The notes: generated from the letters alone by a model not told the origin. 64,000 bases of DNA from Candidozyma auris (GCF_003013715.1 NC_072812.1:1116001-1180000); one strand, 5' to 3'; shown: positions 38,397 through 49,269, numbered from the stretch's first letter. Numbers and translations are program-made.

Positions 38397-41207
38397 TCAC
38401 CGGCGACCCCCTTGCATTGCTGCTGTAGGATACTTGGCGTTGTTATTGTACAGTGTGTTTGGTGAGGCGGCCCCATTGTACGGACCTAGGGACATACCAC
38501 CTCCAGGGTTTCGCTTTTGTGCAAGGTAAGCTTGATCAAGCTGCTGTTGGCTTTGCTGTTTACGAAGCTGTTGAAGTGCCTGGAGCTGCTGTGGAGTTTT
38601 CGCAACAGCTCCACCCACAGTTGTACCAAGACCATTCTTTTTGTAAGCGTTGTTAACACCCGGAGTGGTACTTTTATTTGAGCTTGTGTCTTGGCCCTGA
38701 CTGTCGGGAGACGCCTGGCGCTGACTTTGCAGCTGATTCCTATTATTGAGCTGATGTTGTTGCAAGGCCCTCATCCGCGCTTGTTGTATCATTATCTGCC
38801 GTTGATGAGCACTTTCTCTCAACAAATCATACGATTTTGAAAGGAGCATGGAACCGAACCGAATGGACTGAGTTTCATCGCTGATACAATTGAGTCTCGA
38901 TGGGTCCAAGCTAAATGGGTTGCGGATCCCCTTGTCGCTCTCAGTATAGTCATTGTCAAACTGCCACCTTGAGTCTAAACGCTTGATTGCATCAGCCTTG
39001 CTATCGTATGCATTGACGACAGAGGACTTCGACTTCTGTGTCGTAGATGAAATTTCACCATCAATATCCATCTCTTTCTCATCTGCATCACTATCAGGCT
39101 CATTCAACCATGAATCAATGGCATTATCTGGTCTTCTCATGAGGCCCCTTCTGTCTATAAATTGTAAATTCGCTCTCCCTTGCCGTCTTCTCATTCTAAA
39201 AATTGGTGCTGAATACTTCGTGTCTTCTTCATCCTTATCGGTAATCTTCTTCGAGAATCCATTAGAGTATGAGCTGAAATCATTGTTTTGAATGCTTGTG
39301 AGTAAATGCGCAATGTATCCCTGAGAATTGGTCTTAGAATTGATATGGTCGTTGAGTAAAGTTTGCAAATGCGGGAAAGGTTTTGAGGGCACGAGTTCGC
39401 CATTGCTTCCACGAAAAGTCTTCATATTGGGCAATGGCTTTTTCGCTTCCTCAAGCAGCCTCTTCAAAGAATCTCCTATGACATTCGTGGTGTTGACCTG
39501 ATGGAAGTTGCTTGCAGCAATAGATGAGTATGGAATGTGGCTCAATTCTAGATGAGAATTCAAATCATTTGTCGTGAGGTTAAAGAATGGCTGATAAGGA
39601 TCATATGTGATGTTGACAAACCCTCTGTCGTACTCTTTTCTTTTTCGCAACTTCTCGAGCACAGCACGCTTGATGGTTTCGTTTTTCTCTTTCAACACCA
39701 AATTTACTGTAATCAAGTCCAAATCTGGAATTTTGGATGGAGTCAACTTGACATATGGCTGATTAGTAGAAGCCTCGGGCTGTGCTTGACCATTTGCTTG
39801 TTTGTCCTTCGAAGACAATGATGTGGAAGGCTCCATATCTGCTGCCTTCTTTCTCTCCTTCCTGACCTTGGTGACGGGAGTCTCTGAATCCTCCTCTTCT
39901 GTTTCGATCTTGGGAATTTTACGTTTCTTGTGAGGGTAAAACAAGTAATCGTCGCCACGAGCTCCAGCTGCTCTCTTCAAAGTCTTAGCTTCGCAACGAG
40001 TTTTGAAAACATCATACTCAGAATTCCATAATTCGAGTTTTAATAACTCGCGCTTGCAGACATCCAAAACAAGAGTCCGTGCTTTTCGTAACGACTTTTG
40101 TAGGAGTCTGATTCTTTCAGCACCCAAATTATCAGCCCGTCTAGTTTTACGTGCCTGACGAAACTCACGACGGCGGAAGCAAATGTATGGGTCGTTATCG
40201 TTATCCTTTTCATTGGCATTCGGGTCCTCGAATTTCAATTGCGGAGTGACTTGTTTTCCCTTGCGCTCTAATTTTCTCTTCTTCCAATGCTCATAGATTG
40301 GCTCACCAAAGAGTTGCATCAATAAAGGAAGAGAACGAGATGTCAGTTTGTTGGAGGTGTCTCGAGGATTCTTATCAAAAAGAGTGATGAATGGCTCGTA
40401 GCCAAGCTCCTTGGAAAGATTCTCTTTTAAAGTGGAAGTGGACATATAGTTTAGATTTGAGCCAGGTTGCTGGTATGCATTTTCATTGCTGGCCTTCGAA
40501 TTAAATTCCTCCAATATGTATGCAGATAGTTCGGAGTACGATAATATATTGGAAGGGTCCATGGATAAAAATGGCTGTTTCTCCTCAATCGTTTTTTCGA
40601 GCCTGTCCATCACCGTTTCTAACTCGAGCTCAGTGCAAGGTCTCATATCATCAGCATTTGAGTCTTTCTTTTTATCAGTCTTCTTTTGGGACTTAGGATA
40701 CTCTTTCACGAGAACATCGTTAAAGAATTGCTCATCTTCCTCATCTAAATTGTATTCGACTCCGAGTGTGTCCTCTACCGTAGCACTAAACTTGATATAT
40801 GACTCAGGTTCGACAAATGTGTTATCGTTGTAATACTTTGACGCCTCTTTCCAGAGTTTAGACGCGTCAGGGGTTGGAATGTAAACTGAACTGTCTTTCT
40901 TGTCCTTTTCGTCCTTAATAGACCCCATTAAAACTCTCTGAGCAGCATTGATGACTTGTTGGAGATGGACTTCATCTTCTTCGTTCTTATCAACACCTGT
41001 TTCTATACTATGGATGTCACGAGGCTGTTGAGAAGAATTCGTGTTTAGATGATGAAGATGAGATGGTTCTAGCTCGGCATCATTTGCAACAAGGTCCTTC
41101 TGGTTATATATGGGTAGAGGAACCTTGACGGATATTTTCCGCTGTCTAAACCGGGCGCCCGACCCGCTTTTGGAAGCAGCGACTGTTTTGGGCGGTAAGA
41201 CAGCCAT
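38397..41207 (-). CDS. EPL1: Enhancer of polycomb-like subunit of NuA4 histone acetyltransferase
   Basis: The 936-residue protein (S. cerevisiae Epl1 is 832) is the scaffold that holds Esa1, Yng2 and Eaf6 in NuA4/piccolo NuA4. The conserved N-terminus reads ARFRQRKISVKVPLPIY, followed by the IETGVDKNEEDEVHLQ signature of the EPcA region (about 20-480). The domain continues through IPTPDASKLW and the RRREFRQARKTRRADN basic stretch at about 345-360. The C-terminal 200 residues are Gln/Asn-rich (QRQASPDSQG, QQLQALQQLRKQQSQQQ) and probably disordered. The ATG at 41207 is preceded by a 1.6-kb gap shared with the divergent WD40 gene. Confidence 0.9.
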   Translation of the reverse strand: MAVLPPKTVAASKSGSGARFRQRKISVKVPLPIYNQKDLVANDAELEPSHLHHLNTNSSQQPRDIHSIETGVDKNEEDEVHLQQVINAAQRVLMGSIKDEKDKKDSSVYIPTPDASKLWKEASKYYNDNTFVEPESYIKFSATVEDTLGVEYNLDEEDEQFFNDVLVKEYPKSQKKTDKKKDSNADDMRPCTELELETVMDRLEKTIEEKQPFLSMDPSNILSYSELSAYILEEFNSKASNENAYQQPGSNLNYMSTSTLKENLSKELGYEPFITLFDKNPRDTSNKLTSRSLPLLMQLFGEPIYEHWKKRKLERKGKQVTPQLKFEDPNANEKDNDNDPYICFRRREFRQARKTRRADNLGAERIRLLQKSLRKARTLVLDVCKRELLKLELWNSEYDVFKTRCEAKTLKRAAGARGDDYLFYPHKKRKIPKIETEEEDSETPVTKVRKERKKAADMEPSTSLSSKDKQANGQAQPEASTNQPYVKLTPSKIPDLDLITVNLVLKEKNETIKRAVLEKLRKRKEYDRGFVNITYDPYQPFFNLTTNDLNSHLELSHIPYSSIAASNFHQVNTTNVIGDSLKRLLEEAKKPLPNMKTFRGSNGELVPSKPFPHLQTLLNDHINSKTNSQGYIAHLLTSIQNNDFSSYSNGFSKKITDKDEEDTKYSAPIFRMRRRQGRANLQFIDRRGLMRRPDNAIDSWLNEPDSDADEKEMDIDGEISSTTQKSKSSVVNAYDSKADAIKRLDSRWQFDNDYTESDKGIRNPFSLDPSRLNCISDETQSIRFGSMLLSKSYDLLRESAHQRQIMIQQARMRALQQHQLNNRNQLQSQRQASPDSQGQDTSSNKSTTPGVNNAYKKNGLGTTVGGAVAKTPQQLQALQQLRKQQSQQQLDQAYLAQKRNPGGGMSLGPYNGAASPNTLYNNNAKYPTAAMQGGRR

Positions 41208-41692
41208 GATGGCGGGCAGAAGGACCTCTGTGGGTCAGATGAGTAGGATGGAAGCCTTCAAAAGGCTGGAATTGATTGATTGACTGCCCTTTCTGGCGCT
41301 TTTCTTTCCTTGACAACTATTGAAAAGTCGGCACCGCAGTTAACTATGAGTGTACGGGTTTTCTTTTGCGGGCAAAAAATGTCGTCCTCCCATAAATCGG
41401 AGAAGGGATGACAACAACGCCTTAAAAACCGGGTAAAAAGCAGGTACAAATGGGGAGATAAGCTATGAAACAGCCCTATCAGTGAAAAAAGGGATAGCAA
41501 AAAAACCCTGTGACGTGTACCAAAATGCAAAATTCCCCAGATTGAGTGGGTAGGTAGGGATGGAACAGTCAAATTTAGGGGGCAAATTCAGGGAGCGAGG
41601 AAAAAATTTTGTGTTGCCACCAAGCAAACCAAAGGTCGCCGAGCGACAATGTCGCGGTCTCAAGGGTTGTAGTGAGACTCCAAGTGCAATAT

Positions 41693-41713
41693 AACACGTG
41701 AAAATCACGTGTT
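41693..41713. promoter_or_regulatory. Paired E-boxes: AACACGTGA-AAA-TCACGTGTT
   Basis: A perfect 9+3+9 palindrome contains CACGTG at 41695-41700 and 41706-41711, 11 bp apart (one helical turn). This is a strong Cbf1/Pho4/Tye7-type bHLH target. It is about 490 bp from the EPL1 start and 1.1 kb from the WD40 gene. Confidence 0.6.
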
Positions 41714-42306
41714 CAGCGACAAATGTCACTCTAGTCAAGATCCTAAGTTGGATGCAACGGGTATAGCTTTACTTCTGGCATGAATTGAAAAGCTCTATGT
41801 TCGTGAACTGCTTCAATTTATTCAGCTCCATTGGATAGCAGTGACCAGTCTTGAGCCATGTTTGCATTAAAGACAAGCTAAGTTCCTGCTTTCTACTAGA
41901 CTTCAAAAGCTATCGAGAATATCTTGACAAATCGAAGCCAGGGACTTTTCACTTTGCCGGTCTTTGTTCTCTCAATTTAGTTTCGAGATTTCCGACGTAG
42001 ATGACCACTTGGTGGTTATATGGGACTATCACGGTTAGGTAACGTGTGAGACATAGCGTACCAGATATCTAGAAAAATCACTAATTGACACCTTCCAATA
42101 AGCACTGAGGTCACTAAAACATCTGCTTCAGCAATGAACAACCATTTGCTTCTAATCTTGGGATGTGCACAAAAGAAAAAGTTGATAAAAGGACCTCAGT
42201 CATCACTAAAGCACATATTGGACCGCTCGTGTGCAGTGCCGATTAATTTTATTCACCAATAATTAGTATTGCTCTTAAAGCAACAAGGGCTACATCATGA
42301 GAAAAC

Positions 42307-42334
42307 AAAAAAAAAAAAAAAATAAAAAAAAAAA
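42307..42334 (+). repeat. Poly(dA) tract A16-T-A11
   Basis: Near-homopolymeric A tract in the WD40-gene promoter. Confidence 0.75.
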
Positions 42335-42794
42335 TGAATTTATCACTTGATTAGCCAGCTGCGTTTCCAATTACTTTAACTCTTTTGCTTGTCATGGGGC
42401 CAGCTCGAGTTGCAAATGTCTCGATATAGACAAAGCTGAGTACGATAACGACAGTATTTCGATCTCTTTTCCTGCTAAAGTATCACTTCGATTATAAATC
42501 TCTTCGACGATCATATTTGTTCCAATAACATCTCTAACTACAAACGTAACCAAAACCTCACTCCTATGGTCTGTCCTGCAGTCAGCACTACTATAGACCT
42601 CCTATTTTACTGATTACTCTTGCAGAAACTACACCAGATTGACACTCAAGAGATTGAGTTGTGTGTCGATTGCAAAAGTTAGCTCATTTACAGCTACGTC
42701 TTATACATCCATATTTTATTGAATTAAACGATTGCTGATAATAATTGGCATTTCACTTTGAAGTATACGAGTAGCACCAATATCTGCTGCAAGT

Positions 42795-45575
42795 ATGACC
42801 CTGATAAACGTTCCTAAGGAGCAGCTACCGCCAGCGCAGCTATTTCTTGAGTCGGTTTGCCCAGGGTTGCTGGCGCTTGATGATAATATTCATTTTGCGT
42901 TTCCAAGTGAGGTTCCACAGTCGGTTTTTGATAGATTGGCTGAAGTCAATTGGCCACTTACGAGCTCTTCTGCGTTCCCGACCTCAATTAAGGCCAGACT
43001 AGAGCCCACATACTTGCATGTATCCAGACCGCCATTTCAGCATGACGTGCACAGGAACGTTGAGTCCACCACTTACATCTCTTTGCCTTTCCACGTCACC
43101 AACATATTCTCTAAAGTTGTGGGTGCTCAGCAGGGGACAATGAAGCAGGACGGAGGTCTACATATTGGCGCTAATTTGAACCCTCTAATACCAGATCCAT
43201 ACCGCTTGGTGCACATGAATCCAGGCTGTTTGACTTCAATGATAGTGCTTGCCAATGACAAGTTGAGTGAACAGTCAGGTAATCGAAATTCGTTTCGGAG
43301 TGTTACTTCAAGCTTAAATAGGTTTTTGCGTATTGGCTCCTCACAGGTGGAAGCAGACTCGAAAAGCAGCTTCCACTCTTTGCTCGACGCAATTCCTGAC
43401 CACAGTCCTCACTTTATTTCCCACCCCCAGTTGGGAGGGTCCGCTCAATCGGCGAAAAAATCTCAGCGCCAGCTATTGCCAAATGTTTTTCACAGGCTTC
43501 TAGAGTTTGACTCCAAAAATTATCATACAATTGTGAGGTCTCCAACCACCAAGAAACTACTTGTATCTGCGAATGTGAATGTCGTTAACGTCTTTGCCGT
43601 TGATCAAGAGTATAAGATGAAGGGAACGAAGGAGCTCAATGCTACCTCCTCGATTTTTCCGCTCTCAGAAGAAGCTGATAATCTGCTTCCTAGTTACTCG
43701 AAGCCAACGAGTTCCCAGCAGCCGCAACCATCACAACAACAGCAACAACAGCAGGCGTCCACTACTCTTACAACAACATGTAAGCCATATAAAAAGGTCA
43801 TTGAAACACCTTTGCTACGCTTGCAGCTTAATGCAAGTTTGATAGTCACGAGCATTCTTACTCTCGTGTGTTCAGAAACATTAGATCCGATGTTAATTTT
43901 AGGTTTCAATACCGGCGGTATTCTTGCTATTAATCTTGGCCAGGTTTCTTATAGATATTTTGACAATTTTGGCTTTAAGCAAGCACGAGATGAAAGCGCA
44001 GATGCCTCTTGGAGCAATGTATCAGTAACGTCTTTGGCAGCCATTGCTCATACAAAATTTGAATTGCTCGTGATAGCTGGCTTTGCCAATGGTGAAGTCA
44101 TTATCCTCAATTTATTGGGCGAGGACTCAGAAGCGCCATACATCAAGCGTGAAGTAGGTAATGATAGTTCCATTACCTTATTTAAAAAGTTTGACTTGAG
44201 TCCACTCAATAAAGAATCAGGCCCCGATCCGGATGACCCAATCAGTCCAGGCTATATCATTGGGCATTTCAAAATGAGTTATAAGCCAATAACTTCTATC
44301 GCGAGCACCATTCCATATACAATGGTACCCTCTCCCAGTCTCATGAAAAATCCCTTCATTGTTGCAATCGCCTCCGATGACGGTTTGGTACGCTTAATTG
44401 ATCTCTTGAACACACATAATAGAAATTACGGGGACCCACAGAATTTCTACAATCATCTGATTGTCTCTGATGTGGTGGCCAGTTATTTTCAAGATGGCAT
44501 CTGTCACATTGAGTTTTCCCCAGATCATCGATTTTTCGTCGTAGGTGGTAAAGGCGATTTGATTGAGATTTTCAAAATGACCTATTATAACATCAATGGA
44601 CTTGCAAATAAAAGGTCAAATCATTTGCGTGGCAGGTCCCGCAGTGGCACCGTGAATAGCGGTAATTCCTTTCCCAATCATGCTCCGTCTTCATTGTTCT
44701 TGTCAGCGACAGAGAGCGCAACGACATCCGCAAGCTTTGAGCTCGGTCGTGAAGATGCTCATGATGCATCTGCTGAGCACAGTGCTCAATTCCCACCCAT
44801 GATCAAGGATATGACTATAGTTAGTCGTCTCAAAGGTCATACAAACACTGTTCAAAAAGTTAGTTTTGTTCAAGAATGGGAGATGAGCAAGTTAGACTCA
44901 CATGACGACGTTTCTTCGAATGCCTATAAGCTAATTTCGTGTGGAGCTGATGGCAAAGTCATCGTTTGGGATTTCGATAGCAAAGCGGTCTCGAGGGTGA
45001 AGAGAGGGAGGTTTACGACTAGAAGAAAGAAAAAGACGAAGGAAAAAGAGCACCTTCCGGATCATCCAAGTACATTTCAAGCTTCACTGCCTGTTTCCAA
45101 CAGGACAAAAACATTCTCAGGCAACTTGCCTGCAAGCATTACAGTGACAAAAGCACAACATTCTAGGACCCGATCGTTATCGCACTACGATGACAGTACA
45201 TTCGCGAAGACCTCGTTCAATAATATGGGAATTAATAAACTCTTGAGCCCAAGCCCCCAGCCCCTGGCACACTCGATTGAGGATGATGAGGAGAAGCAAA
45301 AAATCGTCATTCTGTTGTATCGCTGGCTCTACGAAATTCGTATGAAGAAGCACTACTCGTCTGGAAACGTTACCAAGGATGGCAGGAAGAAATACACCGC
45401 CATCATACACAGGGTTGTGAATGACGAGGAACTTCCCTCAATCCAGATTCCTTCCCTCGAAATTGATCTATCCTATTTTATCAAGGATGGTAAAATCCAA
45501 AATTACCTGGCCACGCCAGAGCGGTTCTTCATTTTTGGTAGAAGCGGAGATATCTTCAGCTACAGTCTTGAATAA
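42795..45575 (+). CDS. WD40-repeat protein of the WDR20/CreC family
   Basis: The 926-residue product has a degenerate N-terminal region followed by WD40-like blades. Blade signatures in order: KKLLVSANVNVVNVF (about 255), LILGFNTGGILAIN (365), LLVIAGFANGEVIIL (425), GHFKMSYKPITSIAS (495), FIVAIASDDGLVRLIDL (525), CHIEFSPDHRFFVVGGKGDLIEIF (575), LKGHTNTVQKVSF (675) and LISCGADGKVIVWDF (710). This order and wording match CreC/WDR20/Bun62 proteins, which act as activating scaffolds for UBP46/UBP9-type deubiquitinases; in Aspergillus CreC works in carbon catabolite repression. A Ser/Gln-rich insert (about 300-330) and a basic segment RRKKKTKEKE (about 740) are present. The yeast orthologue name is uncertain. 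Convergent with MKC1. Confidence 0.72.
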   Translation: MTLINVPKEQLPPAQLFLESVCPGLLALDDNIHFAFPSEVPQSVFDRLAEVNWPLTSSSAFPTSIKARLEPTYLHVSRPPFQHDVHRNVESTTYISLPFHVTNIFSKVVGAQQGTMKQDGGLHIGANLNPLIPDPYRLVHMNPGCLTSMIVLANDKLSEQSGNRNSFRSVTSSLNRFLRIGSSQVEADSKSSFHSLLDAIPDHSPHFISHPQLGGSAQSAKKSQRQLLPNVFHRLLEFDSKNYHTIVRSPTTKKLLVSANVNVVNVFAVDQEYKMKGTKELNATSSIFPLSEEADNLLPSYSKPTSSQQPQPSQQQQQQQASTTLTTTCKPYKKVIETPLLRLQLNASLIVTSILTLVCSETLDPMLILGFNTGGILAINLGQVSYRYFDNFGFKQARDESADASWSNVSVTSLAAIAHTKFELLVIAGFANGEVIILNLLGEDSEAPYIKREVGNDSSITLFKKFDLSPLNKESGPDPDDPISPGYIIGHFKMSYKPITSIASTIPYTMVPSPSLMKNPFIVAIASDDGLVRLIDLLNTHNRNYGDPQNFYNHLIVSDVVASYFQDGICHIEFSPDHRFFVVGGKGDLIEIFKMTYYNINGLANKRSNHLRGRSRSGTVNSGNSFPNHAPSSLFLSATESATTSASFELGREDAHDASAEHSAQFPPMIKDMTIVSRLKGHTNTVQKVSFVQEWEMSKLDSHDDVSSNAYKLISCGADGKVIVWDFDSKAVSRVKRGRFTTRRKKKTKEKEHLPDHPSTFQASLPVSNRTKTFSGNLPASITVTKAQHSRTRSLSHYDDSTFAKTSFNNMGINKLLSPSPQPLAHSIEDDEEKQKIVILLYRWLYEIRMKKHYSSGNVTKDGRKKYTAIIHRVVNDEELPSIQIPSLEIDLSYFIKDGKIQNYLATPERFFIFGRSGDIFSYSLE

Positions 45576-45694
45576 ATCAGCAGGTCTGCATGGTTAGCAT
45601 TCTAGTATATTAAATTTTCATGATCATGCAAAAGTTTAAAAAGGCACTCATCCATATAATTAAGATATTGTAAAACCTTGGTGCCGGAAACGAC

Positions 45695-47170
45695 TTAAGA
45701 ATTGAAAGTGCCTGAGCGATCCAATCCGAAACCAAGTTCCTCTTCTAGCAGAAAAAGCTCTGGATTGCTACTCTTTTCATCAAGATGGGCAAAATTATCG
45801 AGCTCCTCTGGTTTGGGGACTGAATCGTAGAAAACACCGTTATCGCTCAGTAACTGATCAGGGTAAGTGAGCACGCCGGCGCTGTTCATTGTGTAGTCCG
45901 TATTGAACATGTCTTGGAACAGATCCATCTGGGCCGTCACGACACTCGCATTGTTATCGTTAGCTATACTGTTTTGGTCAATCATATTGATCCCAGCATT
46001 ATTTTGCTGTTGCTCCTTGAGCAACTGTTGCTGTTGCATCTGGAGCTGGATTTGATGCTGTTCATGAATGGGTTTTCTCACGAATTCTCTGAAGTTACGA
46101 ACCTCTTCGACAATCAATTGCTTCATTGAGTCGATGTCGTCAACAGTTTCGAAGGTCTTGAAATCAAACTTAACCTTACATTCTGGTTCATCATTAGGGT
46201 CATGCCAAACAGACATGTATGGATGCTTCAATGCTTCGTCCACGGTGATTCTCTGGTGAGGATCGAGAGTAAGCATCTTTTCCAAAAGGTCAAGAGCCAA
46301 AGGGTTAGCATTAGGGAAGAGCTCAAAAAATGGCACCCTTCTCATGATGGGCAACGAGCGTACGTAATTTTGAGCTCTTACAGAGCCAATTTTTGTCAAG
46401 GTGGCCTCCTTAGGGGTGCCGAGAATCATGAGGATCTGATTCAATTGGTCCACATAGTCTTTGCCTCTGAATAGAGGCTTGCCCCCTAGAAGCTCACCCA
46501 AAATACAGCCAACAGACCAAATGTCGATGGCCTTTGTGTAATTGGAGAAAGAAAGCATGATTTCTGGAGCACGGTACCATCTGGTGGCAACGTACTCAGT
46601 CATGAATTGGGAGTTCTGTTCAACGTCTTCGGAGAAGCCTCTGGCCAAGCCAAAATCACAGATCTTTAGCTCACAGTCAGCGTTAACTAAAAGGTTTCCC
46701 GGTTTCAAGTCACGGTGTAATACGTCAGCGCTGTGGATGTATTTGAGTCCACAGAGTACTTGGTAGATGAACAGCTGATAGTGCGAGTCGGTCAATGGCT
46801 GGCCCAGGCGAATGATTTGATGCATGTCACACTCCATTAGTTCCTCGTAAAGGTAGATCTCGTTGAAGTCACCGGTAACCGGATGAGGGACAATGTCCAA
46901 GTCGTACAAGCAAGTGATATTCTTGTGACCCCTAAAGAATTGCAAAAGCTTGATCTCACGAAGCGATCTTTTGCAAAGAATCTTCTTGGAGAAGATGTTG
47001 GTGACTTTTTTGATGGCCACATAGTTGCCGTCGCCCTGGGGTGAGCTGAATTTAGCGGAGCACACGATGCCGTAGGCTCCATGACCAATCTCCTTGACGA
47101 TCTTGAATCGCAGATCAATAATGAAGTCCTGACCATACACTTTGTTGACTTCTCTTCCCTTGTAAGGCAT
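45695..47170 (-). CDS. MKC1: Cell-wall-integrity MAP kinase Slt2/Mkc1
   Basis: The 491-residue kinase ends the Pkc1-Bck1-Mkk cascade that responds to wall stress. All kinase motifs are present: glycine loop GHGAYG (29-34), VAIKK Lys (about 54), HRDLKPGN (152-159), DFG and the dual phosphorylation lip TEY (191-193). A Q-rich tail follows, and the C-terminal [14 protein letters not shown] matches the end of S. cerevisiae Slt2. The frame is open upstream to 47239 only through non-ATG codons; the ATG at 47170 gives [16 protein letters not shown]. Residue 133 is encoded by CTG where S. cerevisiae Slt2 has Ser (HYQSFTYQ), which is direct support for CUG-Ser decoding. Expected substrates are Rlm1- and SBF-type factors. 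Confidence 0.95.
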   Translation of the reverse strand: MPYKGREVNKVYGQDFIIDLRFKIVKEIGHGAYGIVCSAKFSSPQGDGNYVAIKKVTNIFSKKILCKRSLREIKLLQFFRGHKNITCLYDLDIVPHPVTGDFNEIYLYEELMECDMHQIIRLGQPLTDSHYQLFIYQVLCGLKYIHSADVLHRDLKPGNLLVNADCELKICDFGLARGFSEDVEQNSQFMTEYVATRWYRAPEIMLSFSNYTKAIDIWSVGCILGELLGGKPLFRGKDYVDQLNQILMILGTPKEATLTKIGSVRAQNYVRSLPIMRRVPFFELFPNANPLALDLLEKMLTLDPHQRITVDEALKHPYMSVWHDPNDEPECKVKFDFKTFETVDDIDSMKQLIVEEVRNFREFVRKPIHEQHQIQLQMQQQQLLKEQQQNNAGINMIDQNSIANDNNASVVTAQMDLFQDMFNTDYTMNSAGVLTYPDQLLSDNGVFYDSVPKPEELDNFAHLDEKSSNPELFLLEEELGFGLDRSGTFNS

Positions 47171-48135
47171 GGTTGAGATATAGGAGTTTCGTTGAAGTTT
47201 TGTGGCAACAGCAAGAGCTGTCAGTAGGTTCGTTACCAAGGGGAAAGTAGATCAGTGCGCAACACTGAAAAGTTCGTGGATGAGATCACTAATGCAACAG
47301 TAGGCAATTGAAAAAAAAATAAAATAAAATAAAATAAATAAAAAAAACAAATAAAAATAATATTAAAACAAAATAAACAGCACTTAAGAATAATCTGCGA
47401 ACGAAAGCTCAGGAATCAGCTGGAGATGATTCTTGGTCAGTTAGCGCTTGATCCTGTCGGTTTTGGTGCGAGAAGACTTGAGAAAATGAACCACGAAACT
47501 AGGGGCTGGGGAAAAAGCGCACTTAAAAACTGCGTGAGTGACGTCTCTTCGACCTGGACCATAATAGAAAACAAATATGAAGCGGGACAAAAACACAAAA
47601 TAAGAATAGCTCATGTAGACGTGCAGGTCTGCAGAGGGGGAGATATTGTTTGTGAAATAAAGTATCTACGTAATACTTGACAAGCCGATTAGCTTTTGGT
47701 TTCCATGCGTACGGCGATAAGTAAAAACTTTTGGAGGTGTCTTTTTTTAGAAGTAGTGTCCGACCTCGAGGCTGCAAACTGCAGGAGGCTCGTATAAGTG
47801 GTGAATCCGAAGTTTTCTAGAGATGTTGCGGGTCCCTAACAGATCATTCATATAGCAGGTATGTGTTATACAAGGGTCGGTTGAGAGGAAAAATTTGATC
47901 ATTAAAAAATAGAGGAGCCCCACGAAGCAAGAACTTTGAGTGTCACGAAGACAGCCGCAAACTGGTTATTAGCGTGCTGCTGCCTTCCCTGCGGCACATC
48001 GCATCGAGAGAGCTATAAATAGGCGCTACATCAATCTACATCAATGTGGCATCGTAAATGTTCGCTTGACGTTTGACAGAAACGGCAACGTCAACAAAGG
48101 AGGCTATTTAAAAACTCGGACGTAATGTGAATATC
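47171..48135. promoter_or_regulatory. MKC1 promoter region / 3' flank of aminotransferase
   Basis: About 1 kb without a supported gene. It contains an A-rich, AAAAT-repeat stretch at 47311-47380. Confidence 0.45.
47311..47380 (+). repeat. A-rich low-complexity tract with (AAAAT)n
   Basis: Starts with nine A, then four to five AAAAT units and further A/T-rich sequence, about 140-210 bp upstream of the MKC1 start; probably a nucleosome-poor promoter element. Confidence 0.7.
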
Positions 48136-49269
48136 TCAATTGTGGTTTGCAAGCCACGCAAGTAATATCTTGAGTCCCTCTCGAATGTCTCTCTCATTGT
48201 TACCAAATCCTACTCGAATGTAACCCGGTTGGTTAAAGAGCTCTCCAGGCACCACCAAAACTTTATGCTTGGTTGCTAACTCATCTGCCATTGCAAAAGT
48301 GTTTACATTAGCATTGATCTTGATGAAACAGGTGCTTCCACCTTTTGGCCGTTGCCATTGAAGAAGCCCGTTCAGCTTGTCAATTTCATTTTGAAGCACG
48401 TCAAGGTTTCTCTTGCAGATCTCGTGGCTTCTTTTTATGATCTGATTTCTGTTGCGCAATGCTAGGGTCGCCAACATATCATCGACTACCAGCACAGCTA
48501 TAGTGCTGTAGTCTCGCTTTTCGTAGATCGACTCAATTAATTTCAAATTTTTCGTGACGATCCATCCCAAGCGAAGTCCTGCCATGGAAAATGCTTTTGA
48601 CATTGAGCCTGTGGACACGGTTCTATCATATCCAAAGGACACAACAGACTTCACGACTTCCGATTCGTGGTAGAGCGGCCTGTAAACCTCATCACACATG
48701 AGCATCACACCATGCTTCTTGCAGACACTCACTACCTTCTCCATCACATCGTCACCCCACACAAATCCAGTGGGGTTATTGGGGTTATTTATGACAAGAA
48801 GCTTCGTGTTATTAGTCTTGATCTCGTCCTCCAATCGAGTAAGGTCTGGTAAATATTTGTCCTCCAAGCGGATTTGAAATACATCAACCAGACCGCCAAA
48901 CATCCTGGGGACTGAGCTCAATTGCTGGTAGCTGGGCTCAATCACCAAAACATGGTCACCTTTCTCCACCAAGCTGTAAAATAGCAAAAAGTTGGCCCCA
49001 ATTGCACCATTAGTGACCACGACATTCTCCTCGGTAATTGAATCATCATATAAAGCGGCAATCTCTTTCTTAAGTTCTGGTGATCCCTTGATATGGCCGT
49101 AGGTCAATTTAGTGTCGAGGAGCTTCTGAGCCACTGACTCTTGTTCTGAAGGAGGAAGAATCTCACTCATCTTGAGAGAATCAACGCAAGTCTCGCCCAT
49201 ATTGAAGTCAATGGCGGTTTCATACTTGTCCATAAATTGCTCCACCCCAAAGGGTTCCTGTTTGACCAT
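48136..49269 (-). CDS. PLP-dependent aminotransferase, class I/II (fold type I)
   Basis: A 377-residue enzyme. Visible hallmarks are LTYGHIKGSPELKKEIA (substrate-binding region), VINNPNNPTG, CDEVYRPLY (PLP ring Asp) and the Schiff-base lysine in STGSMSKAFSMAGLRLGW, followed by YIRVGFG (carboxylate-binding Arg). It resembles compact bacterial/fungal aspartate-type aminotransferases rather than the core yeast AAT1/2, ARO8/9 or BNA3 enzymes. No targeting signal is evident, so it is probably cytosolic. The amino-acid substrate cannot be named from sequence. The ATG at 49269 starts just before the region of homology. An origin by horizontal transfer is conceivable but untested. Confidence 0.78.
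   Translation of the reverse strand: MVKQEPFGVEQFMDKYETAIDFNMGETCVDSLKMSEILPPSEQESVAQKLLDTKLTYGHIKGSPELKKEIAALYDDSITEENVVVTNGAIGANFLLFYSLVEKGDHVLVIEPSYQQLSSVPRMFGGLVDVFQIRLEDKYLPDLTRLEDEIKTNNTKLLVINNPNNPTGFVWGDDVMEKVVSVCKKHGVMLMCDEVYRPLYHESEVVKSVVSFGYDRTVSTGSMSKAFSMAGLRLGWIVTKNLKLIESIYEKRDYSTIAVLVVDDMLATLALRNRNQIIKRSHEICKRNLDVLQNEIDKLNGLLQWQRPKGGSTCFIKINANVNTFAMADELATKHKVLVVPGELFNQPGYIRVGFGNNERDIREGLKILLAWLANHN

Larger units (their letters stand above)
41208..42794. promoter_or_regulatory. 1.6-kb divergent promoter region EPL1 / WD40 gene
   Basis: No gene is supported. A perfect inverted repeat with two CACGTG boxes lies at 41693-41713. An A-rich tract at 42307-42334 (A16-T-A11) is present. 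Several short frames on both strands lack protein character. Confidence 0.55.

Noticed and set aside
47171..47239. 23-residue N-terminal extension of the MAP kinase
   Set aside because: The extension begins with TTG; homology and ATG support 47170.
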